Part shown: positions 20,392-32,590 of the stretch, in pieces
Position numbering within the stretch: position 1 is the first letter of the stretch
How the letters are laid out: each line of letters opens with the position of its first letter
Source of the DNA: Meandrina meandrites
Taxonomy: Eukaryota; Cnidaria; Anthozoa; Scleractinia; Meandrinidae
Reading direction: 5' to 3'
Assembly (NCBI GenBank): GCA_963693305.1
Contig: OY855904.1
Location: 47,426,561 to 47,490,560 of the forward strand
Length of the DNA stretch: 64,000 bases
Position numbers and translations under genes: made by a program
Notes under the pieces: model-generated
Databases searched by the model: none
What the model saw: only the letters and a program-made list of their open reading frames with translations
What the model was told of the DNA's origin: nothing

Positions 20392-23130
20392 ATTGATCTT
20401 TACTATCGTGTGTCCGGATATGCGAAAGCTACAGACGTTTTAATGACTGCTGGTGTGGTAAATTTCGTCTTAATAATCACACTCTTTTTTTTTTGTTAGA
20501 GAATGTTGTCTTTTTCCAGCCCAGGCTCAATATTCTGTTGTTTTTTTTCTGGCAATTTTTTTAGGCTAAAAATATTCTTGTGGATATTCTAAGATTATAG
20601 CTTATGACATGTCCGATTTAGAATGTATTGGGGTATCAATTACAAGTGTTTGGTGTCTAGATCTGTATACCATGTGAAAACCATACATGTGTATTACATG
20701 TACCGTTCATCGAAGTATCATTAGCATCAAACATTTGGCGAGTGCAGATTTTTATCGTTTTACTGGCTAGTTTTGCCGTTTTAGACATATAATTGTACTG
20801 CATTTTCAGAATTTCAACACACAAAAATTCTATCCTTTTTGAAACAAGTCTCAGCCCCGCGTTTATTAAAATTTTGCAAATTTCAGCCTTGATATTCTTA
20901 TAAAATATATTCTTATAAAAAGAGAAAGAGTGTACTATGTACGATTGGGCATTTCATTTTCAATTCTTTTGTCTTTGGTTGAGTGTTGCGCGTTTTGTGG
21001 TAAAATCAAACCGAATTGCTTCAAAATGCAAAAGTGGACTTCCCAGCACTTTTTTCAGAGCACAAAGTTGGGAGATGAGAAGATATCCTTCTGTAATACT
21101 GTTTACTTCAGTGTTTATCCAATACAATTTTAATGATTATCAAAAGAACTTTCCAGTTCAGTCAGCTTCACGGAATCACCTTGGATCATTTATAGATTCT
21201 GGGAGTGATAGTAGATCGCCGCCCCAGTTGCGCTGGAATACCGTTTCTTCTTGGAGAGTGCATGTGTTATCAATGTAGACTTCAAGAGAAATAAAAACTG
21301 AAAAACTTGATAATTACTTTCAAAATTTAAGCACTCTCACGACTTTAGCTGAATACCATTATCAAGTCAAAATCGGATTTCGCCAATTGTACAAAGTGCT
21401 AAATAAAACAAAAAACAAAAAAACAAACAAACAATAGATCGCACTCATAAACAAGTACACAAATATTTTACGTTAACCAAAGATTTGCACGTATTAATCA
21501 GACGTCAATTTTATTTCATATATAAAAACATCTCATAGATTACACGTAATCACTCAAATTTCCCCTGGCGCTTTCTTTTCCCAACTGAACTGCTTAAATC
21601 TTCAAGCAATGTAAACAACTTGATATATTACCCTGTTGAAAAAAAATTGACGTTTCTTGTTGATCGGAAGTGGAGAAAAAATTATATCTCGTCATCGGCA
21701 CGAGCAGAATAATGCCCGGCAACGACAGTAATGCTGGAAGCAAACCCGTTTTCATTTTAACTGAGTACGCACTCGATCTCAACATCCGGCGGAAGTTAAT
21801 TATTAACCAAGTATACAGAGCCAATTATTTTGCGAAGCGCCCCAGGGATTTCGAGGTGGCTAAGTGGTATCGCTGCGGCGCGGCTGATACAACTTAATCA
21901 TCTCACAACCGCGGGAGTCGCGGGTTCGAGTCTTCCTGTTACAGGGGTTATTCAATACGGTTTGGGGGCCGAATAACCTCTCCCCCCGTGTTGACTCGAG
22001 CCTGCTGCTCACAAGGAATTACCCTCCATCGGGCTTGGGGGCCGGGTAATTCTTCCCCAGAAATCCTTTTTATGTTTTTGATATTTCTTTTTCACGGAAC
22101 TTTTCTTTCTGATCTTTTTTTTTGTTTCATACTGCATTCAGCATGTTCAGGATTTTTTTTTTCGAGTATCTTCGTTGTCTTAACTTTATTTTTTGCTTTC
22201 ATCCACTTCTAAAGGCTTAATGTTTTTTTTTTCCTTGTTTTGTCCGACATTGCAAATATATATGCGCTTTTGGTCGGCGGCCTCTCCTTTCCGTGCTCTT
22301 ACTATTGGAATCGGATTTAGCCAAGGGCGCGGTAGGGGCTAGACTCGCCGAAATCCCGAAAGCTCGATTAAAAGTCGAGAACGACACACTACATTTCTCA
22401 AATCCGAGCCGAGTTTTGCGGGCTTAGGCAATCTGTAGAATTTCGTGATTGCATAAAAGAAGGCCAATTAAAAATATGTGCTGGTTCAAGACACCGAGGG
22501 CTCAAGTTATTATTGTGACGTCAGTATTTGGCCGTTACTTTCCCTGATAAGCGCGGGAGCACACGAGCTCCAATCTTGCAGGTTTTTGTAATTTCATTAT
22601 AAGTGCTTTCTTCGAGTCATTTTCCACTGCAGAAGCCCCCCAGGCTGGCATCATTAAGCTAGAATGGTGGGTAGAGGCAAACGTCTGAAAGAAACCAGAA
22701 ATGAGAGATGATTTGACGATGACTGGCTTGCCAAAAATATTCGTGTCGAAAGATGGCTGTTCATGAGTGAAGTCATCTCTCTGGCCGTTCTGTGGATGGA
22801 TTCCGAGACCTACCAAGGCAATTTGGAGGGGTTTTGAGTCGAAAAGAACGCAATGGGTGCAATATTTAGCCGGTAGGATTGAGTGGCTCGACACTTATAA
22901 AAAATATCTGAAAGGGAGGTAAGTAGAGTTGCATGCCGCCGACGTGGCTGTATTACCCAGCAATTCCTATCGGTCACTGGACGAATAAGAGATTTCAGGT
23001 TTGCAAGCATCATGAGTTCTGTTCGAATGGTAATTGCTTAGCCCGCTGAAAGTTTGATGGAAAATGTTCTTGGTGAACGGAAAGGAATAGGCTTGACGTT
23101 TGCTGCAAATGTACACTTTTGTATTCAGAA

Positions 23131-23725
23131 TTATACAACAAGCGAGTTACTGCGCGCATTGTGATTGGCTGATGCCTGTCATCTATTAGAGTACAGATGT
23201 ACAGATGACGTGACTGCGTGGTGTGACTCGCGCGCGTGATCAGAGTTCATAGTCCAAGTCAGTCTTCTCGGCAAAGTTTTTCAAAACTTGCAGCGAAAAC
23301 AACAAGAGAAAATTCAGCTTAATTATAAATCTACATCGAGGAACAATCCGCCAATTACTCCACACCTTTCGAGGCATTTAACTGGGCTAAACAAGCTTAA
23401 AGTAGACAGTGACGGACTTGAAAAAATATTTATCGAATGCTGCAAGTGTTTGTCCGATGCTCGAGCAGTTTGAAGACGCTACGGGAAATCAATGAATGGC
23501 AGTTTAACGCCGTTGAACGCTTACCTTTAGCTAAAGCTTGCAGAGTACAAATGGAATAAAGGTCAGTTTCTTTTGTTGACATTTCATTTTTCCTTCGTAT
23601 TGCGTATTTTAAAATCGGTTTAACAGTGCTTCGTGATTACGGACATGAAAACAATGGCAACCGAGGGTCACCGGTGACGGCGCTTTAGCGATACTGAAGT
23701 GTGCAGAAGTCTTGTTATTGTATAA
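23131..23725. mobile_element. non-autonomous DNA element with TTATACAACAAG-type ends
   Basis: The left end TTATACAACAAG (23131-23142) is mirrored by CTTGTTATTGTATAA at 23711-23725. Inside is a 61-codon frame (23288-23473) rich in basic and polar residues with a Cys pair near the end ('IECCKC'). It could be a relic of a transposase first exon, but I do not recognise it. The element is absent from the matching place in copy A. Confidence 0.6.
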
Positions 23726-23921
23726 AACAAATAGATTCTATTTTGCCTAGTGCGTCTGTTCAGTTATAGATCACAGAAGACGTCAAAATGTGGTAAGAAC
23801 ATCAGTGACCCTGCCCCACTCGCCTAGCGGCTCGTGGGCCACTTTTTTGTTCTTACCACATTTTGACGTCATCTGTGATCTATAACTGAACAGACGCACG
23901 GCAAAATGGAATCTATTTGTT
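23726..23921. mobile_element. foldback (palindromic) MITE
   Basis: Arms of roughly 75 bp beginning AACAAATAGATTC (23726) are complementary to the right arm ending at 23921 and enclose a loop of about 45 bp (about 23802-23846). Both arms carry GACGTCA-containing sequence. It lies directly beside the element at 23131-23725, either as a nested insertion or as part of a composite. Confidence 0.85.
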
Positions 23922-24107
23922 AATTATTTTTTCATTAAAAAAAAATAGAGGCAAAGATGCGTGTTTTCTGTTGTTGTCCTATGAAGTAGCAAACGGGCAT
24001 TTTCGGATTCGCTGCAGAATAAACAACCACGTGAAACGAGCTGCAGTCAGTTAGCTGGCTTTTCAAGGCATGAAAATTATCACTTTGCAATCTTTTTTTT
24101 TCTGCCG

Positions 24108-24370
24108 GCGGAAGTTAATTATTAACCAAGTATACAGAGCCAATTTTTTTGCGAAGCGTCTCAAGGGATTTCGAGGTTGCTAAGTGGCATCGCTGCGGCG
24201 CGGCTGATACAAGTTAATCATCTCACAACGCGGGAGTCGCGGGTTAGAGTCTTCCTGTAATAGGGGTTATTCTCAAACTGTCTGGGGGCGAAATAACCTT
24301 TCCCCCGTGTTGACTCGAGCCTGCTGCTCACAAATAATTACCCTCCATCGGGCTTGGGGGCTGGGTAGAT
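24108..24370. repeat. third, partial copy (C) of the A/B repeat core
   Basis: It corresponds to about 18868-19135 of copy A, covering the tRNA-like segment and the CCTGCTGCTCACAA phrase, with more substitutions than A and B show between each other. It starts after a T-run at 24092 and ends at GGGCTTGGGGGCTGGGTA. The following AGATTTTTATCG matches the tail of copy A at about 20748, so the arrangement is chimeric. Confidence 0.75.
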
Positions 24371-24701
24371 TTTTATCGTTTTTAAAAAGCAATTGTTAGT
24401 TTTGTGATACATGCAAGTTATTGAAGAATAAATTTTCTATTATGCATTGTGTTTTGGAAAATGAAAAAGTGACACATCCTTGAAGGGTGGAACAAGATAA
24501 TTTCGTTTTCTCGTATCCTAGCGGAACTAATCACTATCCTAGCGGAACGAATCACGGGTTCTGTTCGTTCGCTTTTTACTTTCCAAAGCGAACAGTATAA
24601 AATGAACTTTACAGCGTAGTTCATTCTTTGCACGGAATACGAGCTAGTCAGCTTTAGACTTTTGTTTCAACGTTGGTGTGGTAGGTGTAACTTAATCTCT
24701 T
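24371..24701. other. non-coding stretch
   Basis: No gene is recognised. It contains CCTAGCGGAAC twice (about 24518 and 24538) and an unsupported 71-codon minus-strand frame. Confidence 0.5.
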
Positions 24702-25311
24702 AATACCCGGTAGCCGGGAAGTGTTTTCAAAATACTATATACCCGGCAGTCTGAAATTATTCTAAAATTTCCATCCAGTCCTTGTTAAAACTGTAGATTT
24801 TTGTTTAGAAATGTCAGGCGATTTCAATTATAATTTTGGCTTTGTGGTTGAGGAAATTTTCGAGCTTTAGCTCACTAGAAAATCTCAATGTTTCGACGAA
24901 TTTTTGACTGCCGTGTATCTAGTTCTTTGAAAACAGTGCCCGTGAGTCAAGGTGTTTTATAGTATGCCGAAGCGAAGATAATTCGTCCACAAGAAAAGCA
25001 AAACATTATTTAGAATCGCTTTGCATTTCTGAACAAATATCGAATACTCTCACAGGGTTTCAACTTCAATTTCTGTAGAAATTATTCTATGAGAGTTGAC
25101 ACCGGAGTAAGATAACGAATTTTTTTTTTTGTTTCGAAACTTTGAGATTTTCAAAGCCAAAATTATAATTGAAATTGCTTGACATTTCTTGACGAAGATC
25201 TACAGTTTTAAAAAGGATTGGATGGATTTTTGCCGTGTAAATTTTAGAATAATTCCAGACTGCCGGGTATGTAGTATTTTGAAAACGTTTCCCGGCTGCC
25301 GGTATTTAGAC
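24702..25311. mobile_element. foldback element with AATACCCGG..CCGGGAA ends
   Basis: The left arm starts AATACCCGGTAGCCGGGAA and continues through TTTTCAAAATACTATATACCCGGCAGTCTG. The right arm is its imperfect complement, ending ...TTCCCGGCTGCCGGTATT near 25311. Arm similarity extends to the CAATTATAATTTTGGCTTT block (about 24818-24843 and 25152-25180), so the arms are about 140-160 bp around a 300-bp centre. No coding region is seen. Confidence 0.8.
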
Positions 25312-25705
25312 ACAATGTATTTTTTTGTACGCAATTTGGTTACACAATTTTTCCACAAATATCTTCAGTCTTATCAGTAAATTCAACTCAACTCAAGGAA
25401 CTGCGTTTGCAAAATAGAGTTCCAGTTAACGTGGAAAATATGAGTCACATTTGAGTCAAGCCGGGAAATAAAATTAGTTCGTGATAGTAAGTGACTGAAC
25501 TACGCTGTCAAAAGAATTGCTCTTGCTCGGTCTTTATTCTTATAGACTTTGTCCATTGTGTGAGTCACCTATTGGTTACGATTTCCACATGCTATTTTCT
25601 CGTCTTAGACGTGCTTTATAAAAGTATCCTTCATTTTTAATTTCATTTAACTTGTGAGACAATTTTTGTATATTTTGACTATTGGAAGTTATTACATTCA
25701 TTTAG
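25312..25705. other. non-coding stretch upstream of a SINE-like repeat
   Basis: AT-rich sequence without recognisable frames or repeats. Confidence 0.4.
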
Positions 25706-25885
25706 AACGAGGAGAGCAGGTGTCACGCAGTTGCGTCCCACTAATGTGACTCAGTTTCGATTCCCAGTCCCAGTGCCATATATGGGTTGAGTTTGTTGCT
25801 TTTTCTCGTCCTTGCTACGGAGGGATTTTTCTTGGTTCTCTGGTTTTCCTCCCTCCACAAAAACCAATTCCAAATTTTAATTCGG
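25706..25885 (+). repeat. tRNA-derived SINE-like repeat
   Basis: GTGTCACGCAGTTGCG (about 25720-25735) resembles an A box and AGTTTCGATTCCC (about 25752-25764) a B box, at tRNA-like spacing. They are followed by a body with CTGGTTTTCCTCCCTCCAC (about 25840-25858). The layout (pol III boxes, then a conserved body) is that of a SINE. Family identity is not known to me. Confidence 0.5.
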
Positions 25886-26071
25886 ACGAAAACGCAGGGC
25901 AAGCTTCTAGCTTTAAACACAAGCGTGTTTTTTAAAAAGGCAGTTTTTTTACTTATTTTCTAATTTTTAGTAGCTGGCTGTTTCATTTGATATTGCTGAG
26001 TTACATGTACAACGTCTTTATTACGGTTATTTGTCAAATCAGGTTGAAAATAAAGAAAAAAAGGCTTTAAA

Positions 26072-26119
<48 letters not shown>
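26072..26119. repeat. (ATT)n microsatellite before the TPR-CHAT gene
   Basis: A perfect ATT repeat running into TTTTACAG at about 26117-26125, which also reads as a splice acceptor directly ahead of the start codon at 26146. Confidence 0.9.
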
Positions 26120-26145
26120 TTACAGCGCCTACAGAATAGGGCGTC

Positions 26146-29100
26146 ATGGATGACAACGAAAAAGTTACACAAGTCATATGTATCGGCTTAGTTGTTGCTA
26201 TTTTCCTCCTCAACACTGGTCGTGGCCGGAAAGCCATCGAGTTGTGCAAAGGTTGTTTGATTTTCTTAAGGACTAAAGCATCGGGGAAAGAAAATCATTT
26301 TGGAAAAACAGTTTACGGCGCAATTTACAGTATAATTTTCGAGGCATATTTTCTTCTCCCTGATTACGCAAATGCAATAAAATATGGAGAGGAACTTCTT
26401 GTCATTTACCGCGAGTGTGGTGAAACAGCCGAAGAAGGAAAACTTACCATCGCACTAGCCAACATATATGAAGGTCAATGCAAATATTCCGAGGCAAGAG
26501 AACTGTACGAGAAAGCAATCGATATCATGAAAGAAACTGGTGAAAGAGAGGGGCAGGCATACTCATATGGGCAATTCGGAACTATGTCGTATCGTCTCGG
26601 CGAATATGTTAAAGCTCAAGAATATTACGAGAAAGAGCTTGCCATCAGCATTGAACTTGGAGACAGACAAGGAGAAGCAAGCTCATATGGAAATCTAGGA
26701 ACTGTGTTTAGGTGTCATGGTGAATGTGACAAAGCTAAAGAATACCTTGAGAAAGCTCTTGCCATTAGGATTGAAATTTGCGACAAAGAAGGAGAAGCAA
26801 CAGATTACGACAACCTAGGAACCTTGTTTGAAAAGCTTGGGGGAATATGACAAAGCTAAAGAATATATCGAAAAAGCACTTGAGATCAGAACTGAAATTG
26901 GCGACAAAGCAGGAGAAGCATGCTGTTATGGAAAAACAGGGATTTTGTTTAAATCTCTTGGTGAATATGACAAAGCTAAAAATTATCTTGAGAAAGCATT
27001 TGCGATCACAATTGAAATTGGCGATAAAGAAGGAGAAGCAAGCTTTAACGGAAGCCTTGGAAGTGTGTTTCAATCGCTTGGCGAATATGACAAAGCTAAA
27101 AAATATCTCGAGAAAGCACTTGCGATCAGAAAAGAAATTGGCGACAGAGCAGGAGAAGCAACATGTTACGAAAACTTAGGAACTATGTTTACATCTGTTG
27201 GTAAATATGACAAAGCTAAAGAATATCTCGAGAAAGCAGTGCCGATCTTAATTGAAATTGGCGACAGGAACGGAGAAGCAAGCTGCTACGATAACCTAGC
27301 AAACGTGTTCCAATGTCTTTGTGAATATCGCAAAGCCATAGTTGTTATAGAAAAAACGCTCGCGATCGAAACTGAAATTGGCGACAGAGCAGGGGAAGGC
27401 CGCTCATATATAAATCTAGGTGTTGCGTTAAGTTGTCTTGGTGAATATGACAAAGCCAAAAATTATCTCGATAAAGCACTTGCTATCACAATTGAAGCTG
27501 GCGACAGAACAGGAGAAGCAACAGTTTACGGAAACTTCGGAAATATGTTTCGTTCCCTTGGTGAAAATGTCAAAGCTGAAGAATACTACAGGAAAACACT
27601 TGTGATCAGAATTGAAACTGGAGACAGGGCGGTAGAAGCAACATGTTACGAAAACTTAAGAACTGTGTTTGATTCTCTTGGCAAATATGAGGTAGCTGAA
27701 GAATATCTAGAGAAAGCACTTGCGATCAAAATTGGAATTGGTGACAAAGCAGGGGAAGGATCATGTTATAGAAACTTAGGAATGATGCTAAAAAATCTTG
27801 GAGAATATGAAAAGGCTGAGGAGTTTATTAACAAATCACTTACAATCGCATTGAAACTTGGCGACAGAGATGGAGAAGCATTCAATTACCTATTCTTAGG
27901 AAGATTGTTCCATTTTCTTGGTAAACATGCCATGGCCAAAGGTTACGTGCAGAAGGCACTTTCGATAAGTCAGGATACTGGAACCGTTGCCATAGAGTTC
28001 CTGTGTTATTGTGATCTCACATTGGTGAATTTAACCCAAGGCAAGTTCCAGGAAGCGTTTGACTTTCTTTTTCTGAGTGTAAACAAAAGCGAAGATTTGC
28101 GTGGCCTTCTTAAAGAAAACGATCAGTTTAAGGTTTCTTTTTCAGACGAAAACGTGTTTCCCTATCATATGCTCAGTTTATTGTTTTGCACTGCTGGGTA
28201 TCCTAATAATGCCCTATATGTCGAAGAGCTGAAAAGAGCTAGGGCCCTGGCAGACTTGATGGCGACTCAGTACTCCGTCGAAAGGCAAATCTCAGCTAAT
28301 CCACAATCGTGGGTTGGTATTGAGAATATTATGAAAAAAGAAAGTAACTGTGATTGTATCTACATTTCCTATCATGCTCAACTTGTCTTTTTGTGGATCC
28401 TAAAGACAAACGGAGTTATTTACTTTCGAAGAATAACAGTAAATGAAAAAAACGCTGGTGTCAGATTAGTTTCCATTCTGCATGGGTGTTTGGCCAAAGG
28501 TTTCCGTAGCTCAGCCTTTTTATCCCAGCAGGACTGTGAAGATCGATGTTTAAACGGTAGTGATCAGAAACCTAAATTCTCTCTGGAGGACGTATTGCGC
28601 TTTGAAGAGGATAATGATGACGACATTCAAAATACCAACGCGAATCTTACTTTATTATACAAAATGATCATAACACCTGTGGCTGACTTACTTGACGAGC
28701 CTGAAATCATCATTATTCCTGACCGCTCTTTGTACCAGGTTCCATTTGCAGCATTGACTGATGAAGGCGGGAAGTATTTATCAGAGGCTTTCAGGATCCG
28801 CATCGTTCCTTCATTGACGACTCTCAAGCTCATTCAGGACAGTCCAACAGACTATCACAGTGAGACTGATGCACTGATAGTGGGTGATCCTGTGGTCGGC
28901 CGAGTGCGTTACAAGGGAAAACCTAAAACATTTTTGCCATTACCTTGTGCAAGAAAGGAAGCACAGGTGATCGGGGAACTGGTCGGTGTTCACCCGTTGT
29001 TAGGAGCGTGCGCAACAAAGCAAGCTGTACTTCAAAGGATAAATTCAGTCTGATACATTTTGCTGCTCATGGTCATCCGGAAAGAGGAGAAATCGTCCTT

Positions 29101-29502
29101 TCCCCTCTTCGCGGTAATAAAAGGATTCCACGAGAGGAAGACTACTTATTGACAATGTCAGACATTTCGCGTGTTCGACTGCGAGCTAAGCTGGTGGTAC
29201 TCAGCTGCTGTCACAGTGGGTGTGGTCAGATTAGGGCCGAGGGAGTGGTTGGAATTGCTAGAGCGTTCTTAGGATCCGGTGCACGTTCAGTACTGGTGGC
29301 ACTGTGGGTCATACAAGAGAGAGCAACAGAGCAGTTCGTGAGACATTTCTACGAGCACCTTGTTCGTGGTGAAAGTGCCAGCGAATCTCTTCATGAGACC
29401 ATGAAGTGGATGAGAGGCAATGGCTTCACCAAGGTTTCCGAATGGGGGCCGTTTATGCTGATTGGAGATAACGTGACATATGACTTGGAAAAATTGAAGT
29501 AA
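26146..29502 (+). CDS. TPR-CHAT protein (TTC28-like, caspase-family peptidase domain), two frame breaks
   Basis: A single long coding block. After an N-terminus with a short hydrophobic stretch come at least 13 tetratricopeptide units of a regular 40-residue period (pattern Y-D-K-A-K-x-Y-L-E-K-A-L-A-I). They run from about 26470 to 28050 and would form a superhelical protein-binding scaffold. The C-terminal 400 residues are a CHAT domain: 'IIIIPDRSLYQVPFAAL' (about 28707), the His of 'HFAAHG' (His codon 29068-29070) and the Cys of 'LSCCHSG' (29206-29211), the expected caspase-like dyad. Two breaks are seen: an extra G in the G5 run at 26839-26843 and a shift near 29040-29053, just before the His strand. 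TPR-CHAT proteins are abundant in corals and sponges, and bacterial relatives are proteases linked to immunity. Substrate unknown. Confidence 0.85.
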
Positions 29503-30300
29503 GTGTAACAGAAAGAACCAGTTATGTTTTTTAACAAAAGTAAATGTGCTTCGCAAGCTGGACCAAAATTAATTTTGTGAAACATTATTAGAATGCAATT
29601 GTAGCAGTACTTTTTGACTGCCATTCTTAATTTCTGAAAGTTCAAATCTTGCCGGGCGTGGAGTCCAAATAATGAAGGAGGGTGGTGGGGGACTGGAGCA
29701 GAGGCAACTATCGATATATAGTGAACTGATGACTAACATGTAACGCACTGCCTTGATGCACTTCCCTAAAAGTTAATTGGCTTACAAGTAAAACGACTTA
29801 AATCTTGTTCTGTTTTACCTTGTTTTAGAAAAGAAAAAGACCCCAAGACAGACCCCGTTTCAAGCAAGCAATGAGATGAGGAGCTACTTACAAATGCAAA
29901 ACAACAAAGTCTTTATTTATGAGCCATTTCCGGGTTTCCTCGTCTCTGTTTCAAAACGACTCACGTGAATAATTTTTCATACGAAAATGAAGTTGATTTG
30001 GATGGGCATGAAAATGAACGTGCTTATGAATGGTTCAAAGAAAGACTGGTTTTGACACAGAGGGCAAAGGCGACTCGAAAATGTTTTGTTCCTTGTAAGG
30101 AAATTTTTTCATATGAAAATGAGTTTCACCCAGTCACGTGTACGTTCATTTTATTCAAATCCAACTTACTTTAAAATGAGAATATTGCATGATAATTCGA
30201 AGGATCGTTTCTCGGATCGTTTCTCGGGTGGCGTGACATATGGGTAGGCATACACGACAATTAATATGTCTGAGTATTTTAAAAAGAGAATAGGTTGAGT
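29503..30300. other. non-coding, 3' flank of the TPR-CHAT gene
   Basis: No gene is recognised. About 29985-30165 contains two related phrases (TTTTTCATACGAAAATGA and TTTTTTCATATGAAAATGA) and AAGTTGATTTGGAT with an imperfect complement near 30157-30170. This suggests a worn small palindromic element, and the 69-codon frame there is a by-product. Confidence 0.5.
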
Positions 30301-30304
30301 TTAA

Positions 30305-31996
30305 GGTGGCCCGCGGCTATTTTTTGGGAACGGAGGTGCTCTTTTCTAAATGGAGTTTTGGGCATGTAAACCTCAACCGATTTTTTTGATTTTTGGCAGT
30401 CGAAATAACAAATGTTTAAATGTTATAAAGCTTTAAATTATAGGGCAAACAAGGCAAACGATCACGAGATATTAGCGCTTTTGAAAAAAATATATTTATG
30501 GAAAAAACGCGAATATTTTCCAAACGCGATGATAGATTTTTTTCTAATTAATGTCAACAAGTTCAAATTATCCTAGTTTCAATGTGAGAAAGTTTCAACG
30601 AAATCGGCTGGGTAGAAATTGCTGCACAGTTGACTGTTGAATTTATTTTTGCTTCAAAATATTATGCTTGTGTATAATTGGGAGCTGTTACAACAACGTT
30701 TAAGCAATGTTCAGATCCAATGGATTATTTGAAAGCTTAATGCCAGCTAAAACGTTGCTGAAAAGTATGGAAAGATCGGAAACTCCTAGAAAAAGTTGTA
30801 AACGGATGAAGAGGAAGAGGTTTACGATGCGTAAATTGTGAATTTTAAAATCTTCATTTTTTTCGAATTAAAAAAAATCTACCGATTTTTTTTCTTTTAT
30901 TTTTAAGTATGAGAAAATACAGCATATATGCAAACGGCTTTATCTAGTTCCGTGTGTCTAATCTCGATGAAACGCGTCGAATTTTGCTCGCCAAGATGGC
31001 TAGTTCGCGTCTTCCATTATGAAGCGCTTTGGAAACCCTCGCGTAACAGTAAATTATTCAAACTTGCGGCATTCTCAAGATTATTTAGCACCTGGAATTG
31101 AACATACCACGCCACATGACACATTCATTGCTAAATAAAATGCATGAATACAAAGCTCAGCCGCAATTTTACCCGTGGCATGTTTATTTCCAGGTGCTAA
31201 ATAATCTTGAGAATGCGGCAAGTTTGAATAATTTACCGTAACAAGAGTATTTTCAAAGCGCTCCAAAATGGAAGACGAGAAGTAGCTATCTTGGCGAGCC
31301 ACATTCGACGAGTTTCATCGCGACTAGACACACGGAACTAGATAAAGCCGTTTGCATATATGCTGTATTTTCTCATACTTGAAAATAAAAGAAAAAAAAT
31401 CGGTTGATTTTTTTTAATTCTAAAAAAATGAATATTTTAAAATTCACAATTTACGCACCGTAAACCTCTTCTGCTTCATTTGTCTACAACTTTTGCTGGG
31501 AGTTTCCGATCTTTCCATACTTTTCAGCAATGTTATAGCTGATATTAAGCTTTCAAATAATCCATGGGATCTTAGCATTACTTAAGCGTTGTTGTAACCG
31601 CTCCCAATTATACACAAGCATAATATTTTGAAGCAAAAATTCAACAGTCAACTGTGCAGCAATTTCTACCCAGCCGATTTCGTTGAAACTTGCTCACATT
31701 AAAACTTGGATAATTTGAACTTGTTGACATTAATTAGAAAAAAATCTATCGTCGCGACGTCTGCGTTCGCAGGCTACGTTTGGAAAATATTCGCGTTTTT
31801 TTCATAAATTGATTTTTTTAAAAACGCTAATATCTCGTGTTCGTTTATTTTGTTCGCCCTAAAGTTCAAAGCTTTATAAAATTAAAACATTTGTTATTTC
31901 GATTATCAAAAATCAGAGAAATCGGTTAACGTTTACATGCCGAAAACTCGATTTAGAAAAGAGCACCTCCATTCCCAGAAATAGCCGCGGGCCACC
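30305..31996. mobile_element. 1.7-kb fully palindromic element with TTAA target sites
   Basis: TTAA stands at 30301-30304 and 31997-32000. The termini are inverted repeats starting GGTGGCCCGCGGCTATTT. The inverted similarity continues through almost the whole element to a centre near 31140, for example the complementary blocks around 31065-31095 and 31190-31225. TTAA duplication is used by piggyBac and Kolobok elements. No transposase is present, so this is a large foldback/MITE derivative. Copies at about 39732-41347 and 49083-50698 lack the left terminal 76 bp because the large tandem duplication starts inside it. Confidence 0.85.
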
Positions 31997-32535
31997 TTAA
32001 TTCATAATATTTCTGTCAATTCAAAACTCCACCAGGTTTCCAACCACAGAAAACAAATGGAAGCACGACGCCATGTTAGAATGTTAGGATATCAATGAAT
32101 TATTTTAGTTCTCGTGAAGATAATTTCCTCTCTTCTCTTTATTAGTAAATGAGCCCGTATGCAGTTCAATTGATGAATCTCGACTCTACACCACTCAGCA
32201 ATCACTTCCATGTTTCCATTTATCAATGGCTTCAGCCCATTTCTTGCTCGTGCATAGAATCCAAAACAGGTTCTCCATCACTGCTATCACTGGAATCGGG
32301 AATTGAGGAATATGCAGATTTCCACCTAGGACGAAAAACATATTAAGCCGTAAATTGACTCTCCATATAACCAGATGGAGAAAATATCTCCCCACGCTCG
32401 ATTCTTTCAGTTCCCGTTCAAGACATGCCTGAGAATAGACCTGAAAGAGCAACCCTAAAGAGATACGTGAAGTGTTTCGCGCGAAATGTGAAAACCGTTG
32501 GAGTAGTAACCAATTAGAGGCACTTGATAGATGTC

Positions 32536-32590
32536 TGACGTCATCAACATTTAGTTTCGTCATCAGTATCGATACTGATGTCTGACGTCA
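32536..32590. promoter_or_regulatory. two CRE-like TGACGTCA sites flanking a 20-bp palindrome
   Basis: TGACGTCA occurs at 32536-32543 and 32583-32590, on either side of the perfect palindrome CATCAGTATCGATACTGATG (32561-32580). The block is repeated in the other two units (about 41887-41941 and 51238-51292). TGACGTCA is the CREB/ATF consensus. No promoter evidence exists here beyond the sites, and the palindrome may be part of a small element. Confidence 0.35.

Larger units (their letters stand above)
20907..24090. repeat. 2.4-kb direct repeat, copy B, interrupted by two small elements
   Basis: It aligns with copy A at a constant offset near 2,911 bp up to 23130 (ending ATTCAGAA). It then resumes at about 23930 (TTTCATTAAAAAAAA...AAAGATGCGTG) and continues to the TTTGCAATC phrase at 24078-24090. 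The 0.8-kb gap is filled by the insertions at 23131-23725 and 23726-23921. Copy A has the uninterrupted version, so the insertions are younger than the duplication. Confidence 0.85.

Noticed and set aside
31081..31302. 73-codon minus-strand frame present in three copies
   Set aside because: It lies across the centre of the palindromic TTAA element, and repetition is due to the triplication.
32195..32563. 122-codon minus-strand frame at the transporter 3' end
   Set aside because: It reads in a different phase through the true terminal exon (32232-32325) and beyond its splice acceptor.
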